NCBI RefSeq assembly: GCF_001442755.1
Contig: NZ_CP006367.1
Location: forward strand, 2,418,001-2,482,000
Source of the DNA: Aureimonas sp. AU20
GTDB taxonomy: Bacteria; Pseudomonadota; Alphaproteobacteria; Rhizobiales; Rhizobiaceae
Reading direction: 5' to 3'
DNA length: 64,000 nucleotides
Position numbers and translations under genes: made by a program. The notes below the pieces were generated by a model. The model was not told the DNA's origin. It ran no database searches and saw only the letters and a program-made list of their open reading frames with translations. Every line of letters begins with the position of its first letter. Within the stretch, counting starts at the first letter, position 1. Positions 8,777 to 17,937 of the stretch are shown here, in pieces.

Positions 8777-9061
8777 TCAGAGACGATCCACACGTCCGCA
8801 GGAGATGCGAACCGCAGGCGTGCCCGTCGGCGTGTTCACCTTGAGATAAATCATCCCTTCCGGCTGCGCGGCGCGCCAAGCGCGCGCACCGTGGCAGAGC
8901 AGCAGCCCGACCAGGTCCTTGGCGCGCACGCGCGTCTTGCCATCGCGATAGTCGCCGAGGCGCGATGCCGCTTGCTGTAGGGGGTGAAGACCGATCGCGG
9001 AAACGTTCGAAGCCTTTTCCCCGGCAGACGAAAAACCAAGGATTTCCTGTTCAACGGACAT
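8777..9061 (-). CDS. Small hypothetical protein, family not recognised
   Basis: 94-residue soluble protein that I do not recognise. The start is supported by GAGG six bases upstream of ATG; a further ATG at 9082 has no such site. The middle is basic (RDGKTRVRAKDLVGLLLCHGARAW), and the end looks like a beta-hairpin (GMIYLKVNTPTGTPAVRISCGRV). There are two cysteines and no signal peptide or membrane segment. Codon use is like that of its neighbours. The good ribosome site, and a tight fit against the DUF1489 gene, argue that it is real. Confidence 0.6.
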   Translation of the reverse strand: MSVEQEILGFSSAGEKASNVSAIGLHPLQQAASRLGDYRDGKTRVRAKDLVGLLLCHGARAWRAAQPEGMIYLKVNTPTGTPAVRISCGRVDRL

Positions 9062-9147
9062 GGGAACCTCGAACTGACACATACACTGATGATTTGGAAA
9101 ACTCGGACGGACGTCTTTCCAAGCCCGTCAAGGCAGGGCGCAGGCGA

Positions 9148-10605
9148 TCAGTTGGCGGCGATCGCGTAGCATGCATAGGAGCGGGCCTTCAGGACCTCGC
9201 AGGCAGCATTCGCAGCCGTCTTGGTGTCGAAGCCGCCAAACCGGGCGCGATAAAGCGTCTGCGATCCGTTGCCGACCGACTGAGTGAAGGGCTTGGCCCG
9301 GGACAGGGCCGATCCGCCACGCTGCTTGGCCTCGGACAGGATCTCCAGCGCCGTCGCCTCGACCGGCGTTGCCGCGATCTGGACGACCCAGCCGCTGCTG
9401 GGAGCGAGGGAAGCGGTGGCGACGGCGGTCACCGGTCCGGCGTTGGGGATGGACGCGCGCGGACGAGGCGCGCCGGCCAAGGCGTTCGAGGTCGGGATTT
9501 CCATCGCGTCGACCTCCTTACGACCGAGGGCGGCGCGCAGGGCCTCGCGACCGATCACCTGACGCTCGGGCGCCGTAATGGCATTCATCGCGCCGGCCGC
9601 ATTCGAGCCATAGGCCTGAGCGACGCGCTCGTTGATCGACGAGGCGCGGCGCGTGGGAAGCGGCACGCTGGCGGGGATTTCGGCGACATGGGCGGCAACG
9701 GACGGGCCGCGCGCGGTCGGGGAATAGGCCGCGATCACGGGATCGCCCGAACGCGTGCTGACGTCCGGCAGATACTTGTTCACGAGTTCGGCCATGTGAT
9801 CGTCGCGCGAGCGCGCCGTGCGCCCGCCCATGACCACCGCCACCAGCTTCTTGTTTCCGCGCAGGACGGAGGTCACGAGATTGAAGCCGGAGGCATTGAT
9901 GTAGCCGGTCTTGATGCCGTCGACGCCCTGGATACGACCCAGAAGCCGGTTATGATTACCGATGACCTGACCGCGGAAGTTGAACGAACGTCGGCTGAAA
10001 TAGCCGTAATACTGCGGAAAGTGCTCTCGCAACGCGACGCCGAGCGTCGCCATGTCGCGGGCCGTGGTCATCTGACCCGGGTTCGGAAGTCCGTTGGCGT
10101 TCTGGAATGTGGTGCGCGACATGCCGAGCTTGCGTGCCTTGGCCGTCATCATCTCGGCGAACTGGCTTTCAGTCCCGCCAAGATACTCGCCGATTACCAC
10201 CGCCGCGTCGTTGGCCGATCGGGTCACGAGAGCAAGGATACCTTCCTCCACCGAGATCGTGGTTCCCGGCTTCAGCCCGAGCTTAGAAGGCGGGCGGGCC
10301 GAGGCATAGGCCGAGACCTTCATCGGCGTCGACAGCGTGGCCCGACCACTCTCCAGCGCATCGAAGAGAAGGTAGAGCGTCATCATCTTTGTAAGCGATG
10401 CGGGGTAGCGGCGCTCGTCGCTGCTCTTGGAGTAGAGGACCTTGCCATTGTTCGCGTCGAGAACGATGGCGGAGTAACGCTCGTCGCTGCTCTGGGCGTG
10501 AGCGCCAGGAACTGTGGCGAGAAGGCTGGCACCAACGAGGAGTGTCCCCATCGCCATGGATGCGCGCTTGGTCAGACCATCGATCCGGGAAGGGGCCTTG
10601 AGCAT
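9148..10605 (-). CDS. D-alanyl-D-alanine carboxypeptidase with C-terminal SPOR domain
   Basis: 485-residue penicillin-binding protein of the DacA/DacF type that trims the terminal D-Ala of peptidoglycan pentapeptides in the periplasm. A signal peptide ends near residue 37 (AHAQ). The active-site triad motifs are all present: SLTK at 70-73, SAN at 130-132 and KTG at 232-234. A low-complexity linker of about 120 residues leads to a C-terminal SPOR domain (GWVVQIAATPVEATALEIL to the end), which usually binds denuded glycan at the septum. Carboxypeptidase-SPOR fusions are common in rhizobia. Confidence 0.93.
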   Translation of the reverse strand: MLKAPSRIDGLTKRASMAMGTLLVGASLLATVPGAHAQSSDERYSAIVLDANNGKVLYSKSSDERRYPASLTKMMTLYLLFDALESGRATLSTPMKVSAYASARPPSKLGLKPGTTISVEEGILALVTRSANDAAVVIGEYLGGTESQFAEMMTAKARKLGMSRTTFQNANGLPNPGQMTTARDMATLGVALREHFPQYYGYFSRRSFNFRGQVIGNHNRLLGRIQGVDGIKTGYINASGFNLVTSVLRGNKKLVAVVMGGRTARSRDDHMAELVNKYLPDVSTRSGDPVIAAYSPTARGPSVAAHVAEIPASVPLPTRRASSINERVAQAYGSNAAGAMNAITAPERQVIGREALRAALGRKEVDAMEIPTSNALAGAPRPRASIPNAGPVTAVATASLAPSSGWVVQIAATPVEATALEILSEAKQRGGSALSRAKPFTQSVGNGSQTLYRARFGGFDTKTAANAACEVLKARSYACYAIAAN

Positions 10606-10916
10606 GAGGCAGCACTCTCGTCTCTGCGATTTCGAGATGCTGCGATTCGGCGGCTAAGCCGAACCTTACCAACTGCGTGGCGTCGCGATCTCATCTTGTG
10701 GGAAAGATACGCCCGAGGGCCTTACCAATCCGTTTATGGTTGCCGGAACCTTGTGATCGGAAGGTGGCATTCATCTCAAATTTTTGACGACCTGAGCGTG
10801 ATCGAAAAATTCTTTTGAGAACCCAAGATTGCATCTTGCGATTTTTGTGCGGTGCAATATAAACGAGCGCGCTGCACCCAGGCGTGCGGCCTCTGGGTTG
10901 GAACGGGAGCAGTGCA
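10606..10916. other. Intergenic region between divergent dac and phasin genes
   Basis: 311 bases that hold the promoters of two divergent genes. The right half is AT-richer than its surroundings and contains the phasin promoter listed separately. I see no convincing RNA gene or small reading frame with a ribosome site. Confidence 0.6.
10836..10863 (+). promoter_or_regulatory. Sigma-70-type promoter of the phasin gene, with inverted repeat
   Basis: A -35 box TTGCGA and a -10 box TATAAA are separated by 16 bases and lie about 53 bases before the phasin ATG. An inverted repeat GGTGCA-N16-TGCACC (10851-10878) straddles the -10 box and the probable start site, where a repressor would block transcription. 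PHA-responsive PhaR repressors are known to bind TGC-rich sites before phasin genes. That this is a PhaR operator is inference. Confidence 0.6.
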
Positions 10917-11276
10917 ATGAACATGTATGCGGACGCTGGTCAGGCCGGCAAGGAAGCCATGGACAACTTCATCAAGTCGGTTTCGACGGTGACGAAGGGT
11001 TTCCAGCAGATCGCCGCCGAGACCGGTGAATTCACCAAGCGGAACTACGAGACCTCCACCAAGCTGCTTGAAGAGCTGGCGCAAACCCGTACGCCGGACA
11101 AGGCGATCGAACTGCAGAGCGCCTATGCCAAGAGCTTCTACGAGGCTTGGATGTCGCAGGCGACGAAGATCGGCGAACTCTACACGAACATCGCCCGCGA
11201 GTCCTTCAAGCCGCTGGAAACCAACATGAACAAGGCCGCGTCCTACGCGCAGGATTCGGTGCAGCAGGCCGCCTGA
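10917..11276 (+). CDS. Phasin family protein (Phasin_2 type)
   Basis: 119-residue, almost wholly alpha-helical amphipathic protein with no signal peptide. It has heptad-like Ala/Lys/Glu patterning (KEAMDNFIKSVSTVTKGFQQI, then ETGEFTKRNYETS) and the SAYAKSFYEAW segment typical of small rhizobial phasins. Phasins coat polyhydroxyalkanoate granules and limit their size. GGAG lies about 8 nt before the chosen ATG; an in-frame start 33 bases earlier is less likely. No PHA synthesis gene is in the window. Confidence 0.87.
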   Translation: MNMYADAGQAGKEAMDNFIKSVSTVTKGFQQIAAETGEFTKRNYETSTKLLEELAQTRTPDKAIELQSAYAKSFYEAWMSQATKIGELYTNIARESFKPLETNMNKAASYAQDSVQQAA

Positions 11277-11606
11277 TCGGCTCGCGCTAGCGCACCATTT
11301 GCAAGATCAGTTCTGCATTTCGAGAAAGCCTGGCCTCCGCTGGGCTTTCCGTCGTTGAGTATCTCACCATGCTCTTACGGTCATTCCGAGACTGTCGAGC
11401 AAGTGTTCGACGGAGGGGCGGATTGATCTACTACCCCGCGTTGCAATAGCGACAGAACTATCCATTTCCACCTTCTAATACAAATAAGCTCTGTATTTTA
11501 TATTTATCGGACGCTATTCCTTTTCGCGTCGAAAAGCCTCGCGTGGCCCTTCCCTTAGAGCTCCGCTCCAGCGCGTCGACCAAGTAGATAGGGGCGTCGT
11601 CATCTC
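11277..11606. other. Intergenic region after phasin, with AT-rich patch
   Basis: 330 bases without a gene. The left part holds a hairpin listed as a possible phasin terminator. The stretch around 11470-11512 is markedly AT-rich for this genome (runs such as TATTTTATATTTAT) and probably includes the promoter of the downstream glycosyltransferase cassette, although I cannot assign clear -35 and -10 boxes. Confidence 0.5.
11324..11349 (+). terminator. Possible phasin terminator hairpin
   Basis: GAAAGCC and GGCTTTC form a 7-bp stem around a 12-base loop, 48 bases after the phasin stop. No long T-run follows, so termination strength is uncertain. Confidence 0.4.
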
Positions 11607-12632
11607 ATGGCCGGGATCAAACTGTCCGTCGTAGCTCCATGCTACAATGAGGAAGCGGTGCTAACCGATTTTCATCGGCGCATGTCGGCGGCCTGCCTCG
11701 ACGCGGTTGGCGACGCGCATGAGATCGTTCTGGTGGACGACGGATCGTCGGACCGCACCTGGGCCATGATCGCGGAACTGGCGGAGCGAGACGCGCATGT
11801 CGTCGGCGTGCGGCTGTTTCGAAATCACGGGCATCAGTTGGCCGTCACCGCCGGCTTGTCGGTCGCCAAGGGTGCCCGCGTTCTCTTGATCGACGCCGAC
11901 CTTCAGGACCCGCCCGAGCTTCTGCCCGATATGATGAGCATCATGGATGGCGGTGCGGACGTGGTCTACGGCCAGCGCGCGTCCCGCTCGGGCGAAACCG
12001 CTTTCAAGCTCATGACGGCCTCAATTTTCTATCGCCTCCTCGACAAGGTCTCGGCCGTGCCGATCCCACGTGATACCGGCGATTTCCGTCTGATGAACCG
12101 GACCGTGGTCGACATTCTCTGCGGCATGCCCGAGCAGCACCGTTTCATTCGAGGGATGGTGAGTTGGATCGGGGGGAAGCAGGTGGCTTTGCCCTATGCG
12201 CGTGAGGCTCGGTTCGCCGGAACGACCAAATATCCGTTGCGAAAGATGATCGCCTTCGCCACCGACGCGATGACGAGCTTCTCCACCGTGCCGCTTCGGC
12301 TGGCGGTCTGGCTCGGAATGCTGTCGGCCGTGTTCGCCTTCCTCATTCTTGCCTACGCCGTCGCTCAATGGGTGCTCGGCAATGTCGTCCCCGGTTGGGC
12401 GAGTTCGCTCGTCGCGATATCCTTCTTCTCCGGCGTTCAGATGATCGTGATGGGTGTGTTCGGTGAATATCTCGGACGGGTGGTCCAGGAAGTGAAGCGG
12501 CGTCCGCTCTTCACGATTGCGGAGATTCGGCAGACCGCATTGGTGCAGCCATTCGCGGTGCGAGAGGCCGATAGCCTCGCTGCCGGAGGGGCTGGGTCGT
12601 TGGTCGATCGAGGCGTGGAAGCGTCCGCCTGA
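11607..12632 (+). CDS. Family 2 glycosyltransferase (GtrB/DPM1-like, membrane-anchored)
   Basis: 341-residue GT-A glycosyltransferase. The nucleotide-binding VDDGSSD is at 43-49 and the DxD motif (LLIDADLQDPPE) at 96-98. The conserved acceptor segment DTGDFRLMNRTV follows. Two C-terminal transmembrane helices (about 233-256 and 266-290) are the hallmark of polyprenyl-phosphate sugar transferases that load a sugar onto undecaprenyl or dolichyl phosphate. The stop overlaps the start of the GtrA-family gene, so the two most likely act as a GtrB/GtrA pair. Confidence 0.9.
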   Translation: MAGIKLSVVAPCYNEEAVLTDFHRRMSAACLDAVGDAHEIVLVDDGSSDRTWAMIAELAERDAHVVGVRLFRNHGHQLAVTAGLSVAKGARVLLIDADLQDPPELLPDMMSIMDGGADVVYGQRASRSGETAFKLMTASIFYRLLDKVSAVPIPRDTGDFRLMNRTVVDILCGMPEQHRFIRGMVSWIGGKQVALPYAREARFAGTTKYPLRKMIAFATDAMTSFSTVPLRLAVWLGMLSAVFAFLILAYAVAQWVLGNVVPGWASSLVAISFFSGVQMIVMGVFGEYLGRVVQEVKRRPLFTIAEIRQTALVQPFAVREADSLAAGGAGSLVDRGVEASA

Positions 12633-13078
12633 TGTCATCGCAGGGCGCGCGTAAAGAGATCAACGAGGACGCCGCTTCGCCGTCAGGCGGGTCTCTTCGG
12701 CAAATGGTTCTGTTTGCGCTGGTCGGCATCGTGAACACGGCTGTCGATTTAGCGGCCTTTGCAGTCCTTCTTTGGATCGGTCTGGCACCGCTGGCGGCCA
12801 ACGCGATCAGCTTCAGCCTCGGCGCGCTCAATAGCCTGATCCTGAACAAGAACCTGACCTTCCGCGAGGCCGGCGCCCACTATTCGCCGCGTCTGGTGTT
12901 CAGTTTTGCGGCGGTAACGCTTCTGTCGCTCGGCGTGTCGCAAGCCAGCCTTTCGGCCTTGATGACGATGGGAGCACCGGCGCTCGCGGCCAAACTCGCC
13001 TCGGTTCTCGTCACCTTTGTCGTCGGTTTCGGTCTCAATAAATTCGTGACGTTCAGGAAGTCATCCCAGCATGGTTGA
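12632..13078 (+). CDS. GtrA family flippase-like membrane protein
   Basis: 148-residue protein with four predicted transmembrane helices and the GtrA motifs (QMVLFALVGIVNTAVDL; LNSLILNKNLTFRE; GFGLNKFVTFRKS). GtrA proteins are thought to flip polyprenyl-phosphate-linked sugars across the inner membrane. The start shares its A with the stop of the upstream GT2 gene (TGATG), and the end overlaps the next gene by 8 bases. This is a compact co-translated cassette. Confidence 0.9.
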   Translation: MSSQGARKEINEDAASPSGGSLRQMVLFALVGIVNTAVDLAAFAVLLWIGLAPLAANAISFSLGALNSLILNKNLTFREAGAHYSPRLVFSFAAVTLLSLGVSQASLSALMTMGAPALAAKLASVLVTFVVGFGLNKFVTFRKSSQHG

Positions 13079-14708
13079 TCTAGCATCGCGCGCGCCCTTG
13101 CCACCCATCACGAAGGCGAAGTCCGCACGAAGCGACAATGCGCTCATGCTTCTCTTCCTTCTAGTCGCTGCCGTCCTCTCTCTGCTACCGATCCTGCGTG
13201 TCGAAATCCCGCCGCTGCTCGACTATCCCAACCATTATGCGCGGCTCTGGCTCATCTCCGGCGGCGCTCAAGATCCTGTCATGGCCGCCATGTACCGGGT
13301 TGATTGGGGCGCGGCGTGGACCAACGTCTTGACCGACATGATCGCCGCCGCGGTCGGCCCCGTTCTGCCGCTCCAGATCTTGAGCCGGCTGCTTCTCGCG
13401 CTGGGGCTGCTGATGCCTGCCATCGGCCTGACCGCGCTCAACCGGGCGCTGTTCGGCGGATTGCATTGGTGGAACATCGTCTGTGTGATCTTGGTCTGGA
13501 ATGTCATCTTCCTGGCCGGTTTCCTGAATTTCAGCATCGGGCTCGGCCTTGCGCTCCTTCTGGTGGCGGGAGACCTCCATCTGGCATCCCGGTCCTTGGT
13601 TCTTCGACTGGCCTATCGCGCGGCGTCGTCCGCTCTGCTTCTGATCGCCCATCCCTTCGCGCTTTTGTTCTTCGTCGTGCTTCAGGCCGCGTTGGCCTTC
13701 GGACCGCATCTCTCGCTGCTTGCCGATCGATCGCTCTGGAAGCCGATGCTCGGCCGAGTGCTAGCAGCCTGCACGCCGTGCTTCATTCCGCTCTTGGTGC
13801 TGCTCGCGTTCGGACCCGCGCTTCCGGGGTCGAACAGCGCGGCCGGGCAGGGCGGCACGGTCTGGAGCGAAATATCGCTGACCAACGCGATCTCGGTTCT
13901 GCTAACCTACTTCAAGACCTACGATCTTCAGGTCGATGCCGTTTATGTCGTCCTCTTCGCGGGCCTCATTGGGTTGGCCTGTCTGCGCCGCCGCCTGTCG
14001 GCCCATGCCGGCCTGCTATTGGTTGCGGGTCTTCTGGCCGTGGTCTCCCCTTTCATCCCGGTGTCCTACCGGGCGACGGGTGCGATCGATCTGCGTCTGC
14101 CCTCCATGATGGTCCTAGCGATGGCCGCAGGCGTTCGCCCGCGCCTGTTCGAAGCCGGGCGTGATCGACTGGTGCTCGCTTCGCTTGCCCTAGTCCTCGT
14201 CGCGTCGCGCATGATCGTCGTGGACCGGGTGTGGAGCGAAGCGGAAAAGAATATCGCCGCTGTCGAGGCGGCGGTCGCGGACCTGCCTCCGGGCGCGAAG
14301 CTTCTGCCGCTACAGGACACAGGCGACAAGGCGCTCAATTCCCAGGCGCCGAGTGGCCGTTTCCTGGGGCGCAACATGCCGCTGCATTGGCATTACGGTT
14401 CGCTCGCCGTCGTTCGCGAAAAGGCCTTCATCCCGACCCTGTTCACCGCCGCCGGCAAGCAGCCTATCACCGTCCTGCCGCCCTATACCGAAATCTCCGT
14501 GCCGGAAGGCGTTCCTCCCACGGTCGATCTTCTGACCAAGCCAGTCCAGGCGGCCTTTCCCTATCTTGCGGATTGGACGCACCGCTTCGACTACATCCTG
14601 GTGCTCAACGCCGATCAGCCGAACGCCGCCGGCCCCATGCCGAACCTGCCCAATCTTGTTTCGGTCGCGGACAAGGGTTTTGCGCGGCTTTACCGCATCG
14701 CGCGGTAG
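13071..14708 (+). CDS. Polytopic membrane protein, probable third component of GT2/GtrA cassette
   Basis: 545-residue protein with about ten hydrophobic helices and a soluble C-terminal domain from about residue 390. I do not recognise a named family. An acidic-aromatic loop after the first helix (PPLLDYPNHYARLW) resembles the first periplasmic loop of GT-C glycosyltransferases, where a catalytic Asp sits. By position it could transfer the polyprenyl-linked sugar made by the two upstream genes to an acceptor; that is inference. The acceptor (O-antigen, teichoic-like polymer or protein) is unknown. Confidence 0.6.
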   Translation: MVDLASRAPLPPITKAKSARSDNALMLLFLLVAAVLSLLPILRVEIPPLLDYPNHYARLWLISGGAQDPVMAAMYRVDWGAAWTNVLTDMIAAAVGPVLPLQILSRLLLALGLLMPAIGLTALNRALFGGLHWWNIVCVILVWNVIFLAGFLNFSIGLGLALLLVAGDLHLASRSLVLRLAYRAASSALLLIAHPFALLFFVVLQAALAFGPHLSLLADRSLWKPMLGRVLAACTPCFIPLLVLLAFGPALPGSNSAAGQGGTVWSEISLTNAISVLLTYFKTYDLQVDAVYVVLFAGLIGLACLRRRLSAHAGLLLVAGLLAVVSPFIPVSYRATGAIDLRLPSMMVLAMAAGVRPRLFEAGRDRLVLASLALVLVASRMIVVDRVWSEAEKNIAAVEAAVADLPPGAKLLPLQDTGDKALNSQAPSGRFLGRNMPLHWHYGSLAVVREKAFIPTLFTAAGKQPITVLPPYTEISVPEGVPPTVDLLTKPVQAAFPYLADWTHRFDYILVLNADQPNAAGPMPNLPNLVSVADKGFARLYRIAR

Positions 14709-14903
14709 CCGAGACGTCTCCCCCTCGACATCGTGAAGCTCTGCATGGGCTCAGAATTGAGCTTTCCCTCTACCGACGTCCGTTCCCCAAAGGCTCTGTC
14801 GCGTCTTGAGAAGACGCTTGCGCCGTGGCGGCGAATCCTGTCGAGTCCTCGGCTGGATCGCGGGATGGAATGAAATTCGGCTGCGGCGGGATGGCGTCTT
14901 AAA

Positions 14904-15329
14904 ATGGACGATCGCGCACATACATATCAGCCGAAGGCGAAGGTGACGGCATTGAACGATATGGTCATGGGCATTGGGGCTCCAACATCGAAAGTTCGCG
15001 CGCAGGCGGGCGACGACGAGGGTGTCGGCAACGACCGTGGGACATCCGTCATCACGCGTACGAAGCCGAAAACCAAGCGACCGAATCTTTACAGAGTTCT
15101 TCTTCTGAATGACGATTACACTCCGATGGAGTTCGTCATCCACGTTCTCGAGCGGTTCTTCCAAAAGGACCGGGAGGCGGCCACGCGCATCATGCTCCAT
15201 GTTCACAAGCACGGGGTGGGCGAGTGCGGGGTCTACACCTACGAGGTCGCGGAAACGAAGGTGACGCAGGTCATGGATTTCGCCCGTCAGCACCAGCATC
15301 CGCTTCAATGCGTGATGGAAAAGAATTGA
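14904..15329 (+). CDS. clpS: ATP-dependent Clp protease adaptor ClpS
   Basis: Adaptor that delivers N-degron substrates to ClpAP. The core domain (from about residue 60) is highly conserved: [20 protein letters not shown] holds the NDDYTPM motif of the substrate pocket, followed by the [21 protein letters not shown]lpA-contact region. The N-terminal extension is long (141 residues in total). An internal ATG at 14961 could be the true start and would give 122 residues; neither has a strong ribosome site. It lies just before clpA, as is usual. Confidence 0.94.
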   Translation: MDDRAHTYQPKAKVTALNDMVMGIGAPTSKVRAQAGDDEGVGNDRGTSVITRTKPKTKRPNLYRVLLLNDDYTPMEFVIHVLERFFQKDREAATRIMLHVHKHGVGECGVYTYEVAETKVTQVMDFARQHQHPLQCVMEKN

Positions 15330-15337
15330 GGTGAAGC

Positions 15338-17860
15338 TTGCCGACATTTTCTCAAAGCCTCGAAAAGTCGCTGCACCAGGCGCTGACCTACGCCAACGAA
15401 CGCCATCAGGAATTCGCAACTCTCGAACATCTCCTCCTGGCTCTGCTGGACGATAAGGACGCGGCCAACGTCATGCGCGGCTGCAGCGTCGATCTCGACG
15501 CGCTGCGCGGATCGCTCGTCGAATATATCGACACGGAATTGGCCAATCTCGTCAGCGGCAGCGACGACGACTCCAAGCCGACCGCCGGTTTCCATCGCGT
15601 GATCCAGCGCGCGGTGATCCATGTCCAATCATCCGGGCGCGACGAAGTGACGGGGGCCAACGTGCTCGTCGCCATCTTCGCCGAACGGGAAAGCCATGCC
15701 GCCTTCTTCCTGCAGGAGCAGGAGATGACGCGTTACGATGCCGTGAATTTCATTTCTCATGGAATTTCCAAGCGGCCTGGGGCCTCGGAAGGCCGCACGG
15801 TTCGCGGAACGGAGGACGAGCAGTCGGTCATGGGGAACGAGGACGAAGGGCGTCGCAAGACGGCGCAGGATGCCCTGACCGCCTATTGCGTCAATTTGAA
15901 CGAGAAGGCCAAGACGGGTCGCATCGACCCGTTGATCGGCCGCGCCAGCGAGATCAGCCGGACCATTCAGGTCCTCTGCCGCCGGTCCAAGAACAACCCG
16001 CTCTATGTCGGCGATCCCGGCGTCGGCAAGACGGCGATCGCCGAAGGCTTGGCCAAGCGCATCGTCGAAGGCGACGTGCCGGAGGTTCTGGCGGACGCCA
16101 CGATCTTCTCCCTCGACATGGGCACGCTGCTCGCTGGTACGCGCTATCGCGGCGACTTCGAGGAGCGGCTGAAGCAGGTCGTCAAGGAACTCGAGGAGTA
16201 TCCCGGCGCGGTTCTCTTCATCGACGAGATCCACACTGTGATCGGTGCCGGCGCCACGTCCGGCGGCGCGATGGACGCTTCCAACCTCCTGAAACCCGCT
16301 CTCTCGTCCGGCGCGATCCGCTGCATCGGCTCGACGACCTATAAGGAATACCGCCAGTTCTTCGAGAAGGACCGTGCGCTTGTGCGCCGCTTCCAGAAGA
16401 TCGACGTGGCGGAACCGACGGTCGAAGACGCGATCTCGATCCTCAAGGGCCTCAAGCCGTATTTCGAAGAGTTCCACCATGTGAAATTCTCGAACGACGC
16501 GATCCGCTCTGCGGTCGAGCTTTCGGCGCGCTACATCAACGATCGCAAACTCCCCGACAAGGCGATCGACGTGATCGACGAGACGGGCGCGTCGCAGATG
16601 CTCCTACCCGAGCCGAAGCGGAAGAAGAGCATCGGCGTCAAGGAGATCGAGGCAACCGTCGCGACCATGGCGCGCATCCCGCCGAAGTCCGTGTCGAAGG
16701 ATGACGAGGAGGTTCTGTCCAACCTCAACGAGCAGCTGAAGCGCGTCGTCTACGGTCAGGACGCGGCGATCGAGAACCTGACGACCGCAATCAAGCTGGC
16801 CCGCGCCGGGCTTCGCGAACCGGAGAAGCCGATCGGCTCCTACCTGTTCTCGGGTCCGACGGGCGTCGGCAAGACGGAAGTCGCCAAGCAGCTGGCGTCG
16901 GCGCTCGGTATCGAGCTTCTGCGCTTCGACATGTCGGAATATATGGAACGCCACACGGTCTCGCGGCTGATCGGCGCCCCTCCGGGCTATGTCGGCTTCG
17001 ACCAGGGCGGCCTGCTGACCGACGGTGTGGACCAGCATCCGCATTGCGTGCTTCTGCTCGACGAAATTGAGAAGGCCCATCCCGACCTGTTCAACATTCT
17101 GTTGCAGGTCATGGATCACGGCAAGCTCACCGATCACAACGGCAAGAAGATCGACTTCCGCAATGTGATCCTCATCATGACGACCAATGCCGGCGCTTCG
17201 GAAGCACAGAAGGCGGCGATCGGCTTCGGCTCCAGCCGGCGCACGGGCGACGAAGCGGAGGCCATCAACCGCCTGTTCACGCCGGAGTTCCGCAACCGTC
17301 TGGATGCGATCATTCCGTTCGGTGCCCTGCCGACCCCGGTGATTCACGAGGTCGTGCAGAAGTTCGTCATGCAGTTGGAAGCCCAGCTCTCCGAGCGCGG
17401 CGTGACCTTCGAACTCACGCAGGAAGCCATCGCCTGGCTGGCGGAAAAGGGCTACGACGAGCATATGGGGGCCCGGCCGCTCGGCCGGGTCATCCAGGAA
17501 CACGTCAAGAAGCCACTGGCGGACGAAGTCCTGTTCGGGAAGCTCAAGCGTGGCGGTACGGTCAAAGTCACGGTCGTAACCGACGAGACCGGCGCCAAGA
17601 AGCTGCACCTCGAAGCGATCGCCGACGAGAGCTTCACCAAGCCGCGCAAGCCCGGCGAGGCGCGCATGCGCCGCGCCAAGGTGGGGCCCAACGGCGAGGA
17701 CGTGATCGAAGAGGATGACGAGGACGAATTCCTCGAAGAGGACGAGGACGCGGAACTCTCGACCGCGGAGGCCGAGGCCGAGCAGGCGCCAGAGGAGCCT
17801 GCTCCTCGCGGCGGAAAGCGGGCGGGAACGGTCCCGAAAGTTCCCCGCAAGCTGAATTGA
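15338..17860 (+). CDS. clpA: ATP-dependent Clp protease ATP-binding subunit ClpA
   Basis: 840-residue AAA+ unfoldase that feeds ClpP. An N-terminal Clp repeat domain (to about 145) is followed by the first ATPase module (Walker A GDPGVGKT near 225, Walker B LFIDEIHT) and the second (GPTGVGKT near 506, [11 protein letters not shown]). An IGF loop near 628 contacts ClpP. The TTG start is supported by GAGGTG six bases upstream. After the D2 small domain there is an unusual Glu/Asp-rich tail of some 70 residues that the E. coli protein lacks. A strong terminator follows. Confidence 0.96.
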   Translation: MPTFSQSLEKSLHQALTYANERHQEFATLEHLLLALLDDKDAANVMRGCSVDLDALRGSLVEYIDTELANLVSGSDDDSKPTAGFHRVIQRAVIHVQSSGRDEVTGANVLVAIFAERESHAAFFLQEQEMTRYDAVNFISHGISKRPGASEGRTVRGTEDEQSVMGNEDEGRRKTAQDALTAYCVNLNEKAKTGRIDPLIGRASEISRTIQVLCRRSKNNPLYVGDPGVGKTAIAEGLAKRIVEGDVPEVLADATIFSLDMGTLLAGTRYRGDFEERLKQVVKELEEYPGAVLFIDEIHTVIGAGATSGGAMDASNLLKPALSSGAIRCIGSTTYKEYRQFFEKDRALVRRFQKIDVAEPTVEDAISILKGLKPYFEEFHHVKFSNDAIRSAVELSARYINDRKLPDKAIDVIDETGASQMLLPEPKRKKSIGVKEIEATVATMARIPPKSVSKDDEEVLSNLNEQLKRVVYGQDAAIENLTTAIKLARAGLREPEKPIGSYLFSGPTGVGKTEVAKQLASALGIELLRFDMSEYMERHTVSRLIGAPPGYVGFDQGGLLTDGVDQHPHCVLLLDEIEKAHPDLFNILLQVMDHGKLTDHNGKKIDFRNVILIMTTNAGASEAQKAAIGFGSSRRTGDEAEAINRLFTPEFRNRLDAIIPFGALPTPVIHEVVQKFVMQLEAQLSERGVTFELTQEAIAWLAEKGYDEHMGARPLGRVIQEHVKKPLADEVLFGKLKRGGTVKVTVVTDETGAKKLHLEAIADESFTKPRKPGEARMRRAKVGPNGEDVIEEDDEDEFLEEDEDAELSTAEAEAEQAPEEPAPRGGKRAGTVPKVPRKLN

Positions 17861-17870
17861 TCGGTTAAGG

Positions 17871-17898
17871 AAAGGCCGCCTTAAAGGGCGGCCTTTTT
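17871..17898 (+). terminator. Rho-independent terminator after clpA
   Basis: A 10-bp perfect stem (AAAGGCCGCC with GGCGGCCTTT), 6-base loop, then a short T-run, 11 bases after the clpA stop. Confidence 0.9.
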
Positions 17899-17937
17899 GT
17901 TTGGGCTGCCCGTCGAGTCGAAACTTCGGGGTATGCC

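Noticed and set aside
8965..10818. 617-codon plus-strand frame opposite the D,D-carboxypeptidase
   Set aside because: The minus-strand protein has SxxK, SxN and KTG motifs, so the plus frame is a shadow.
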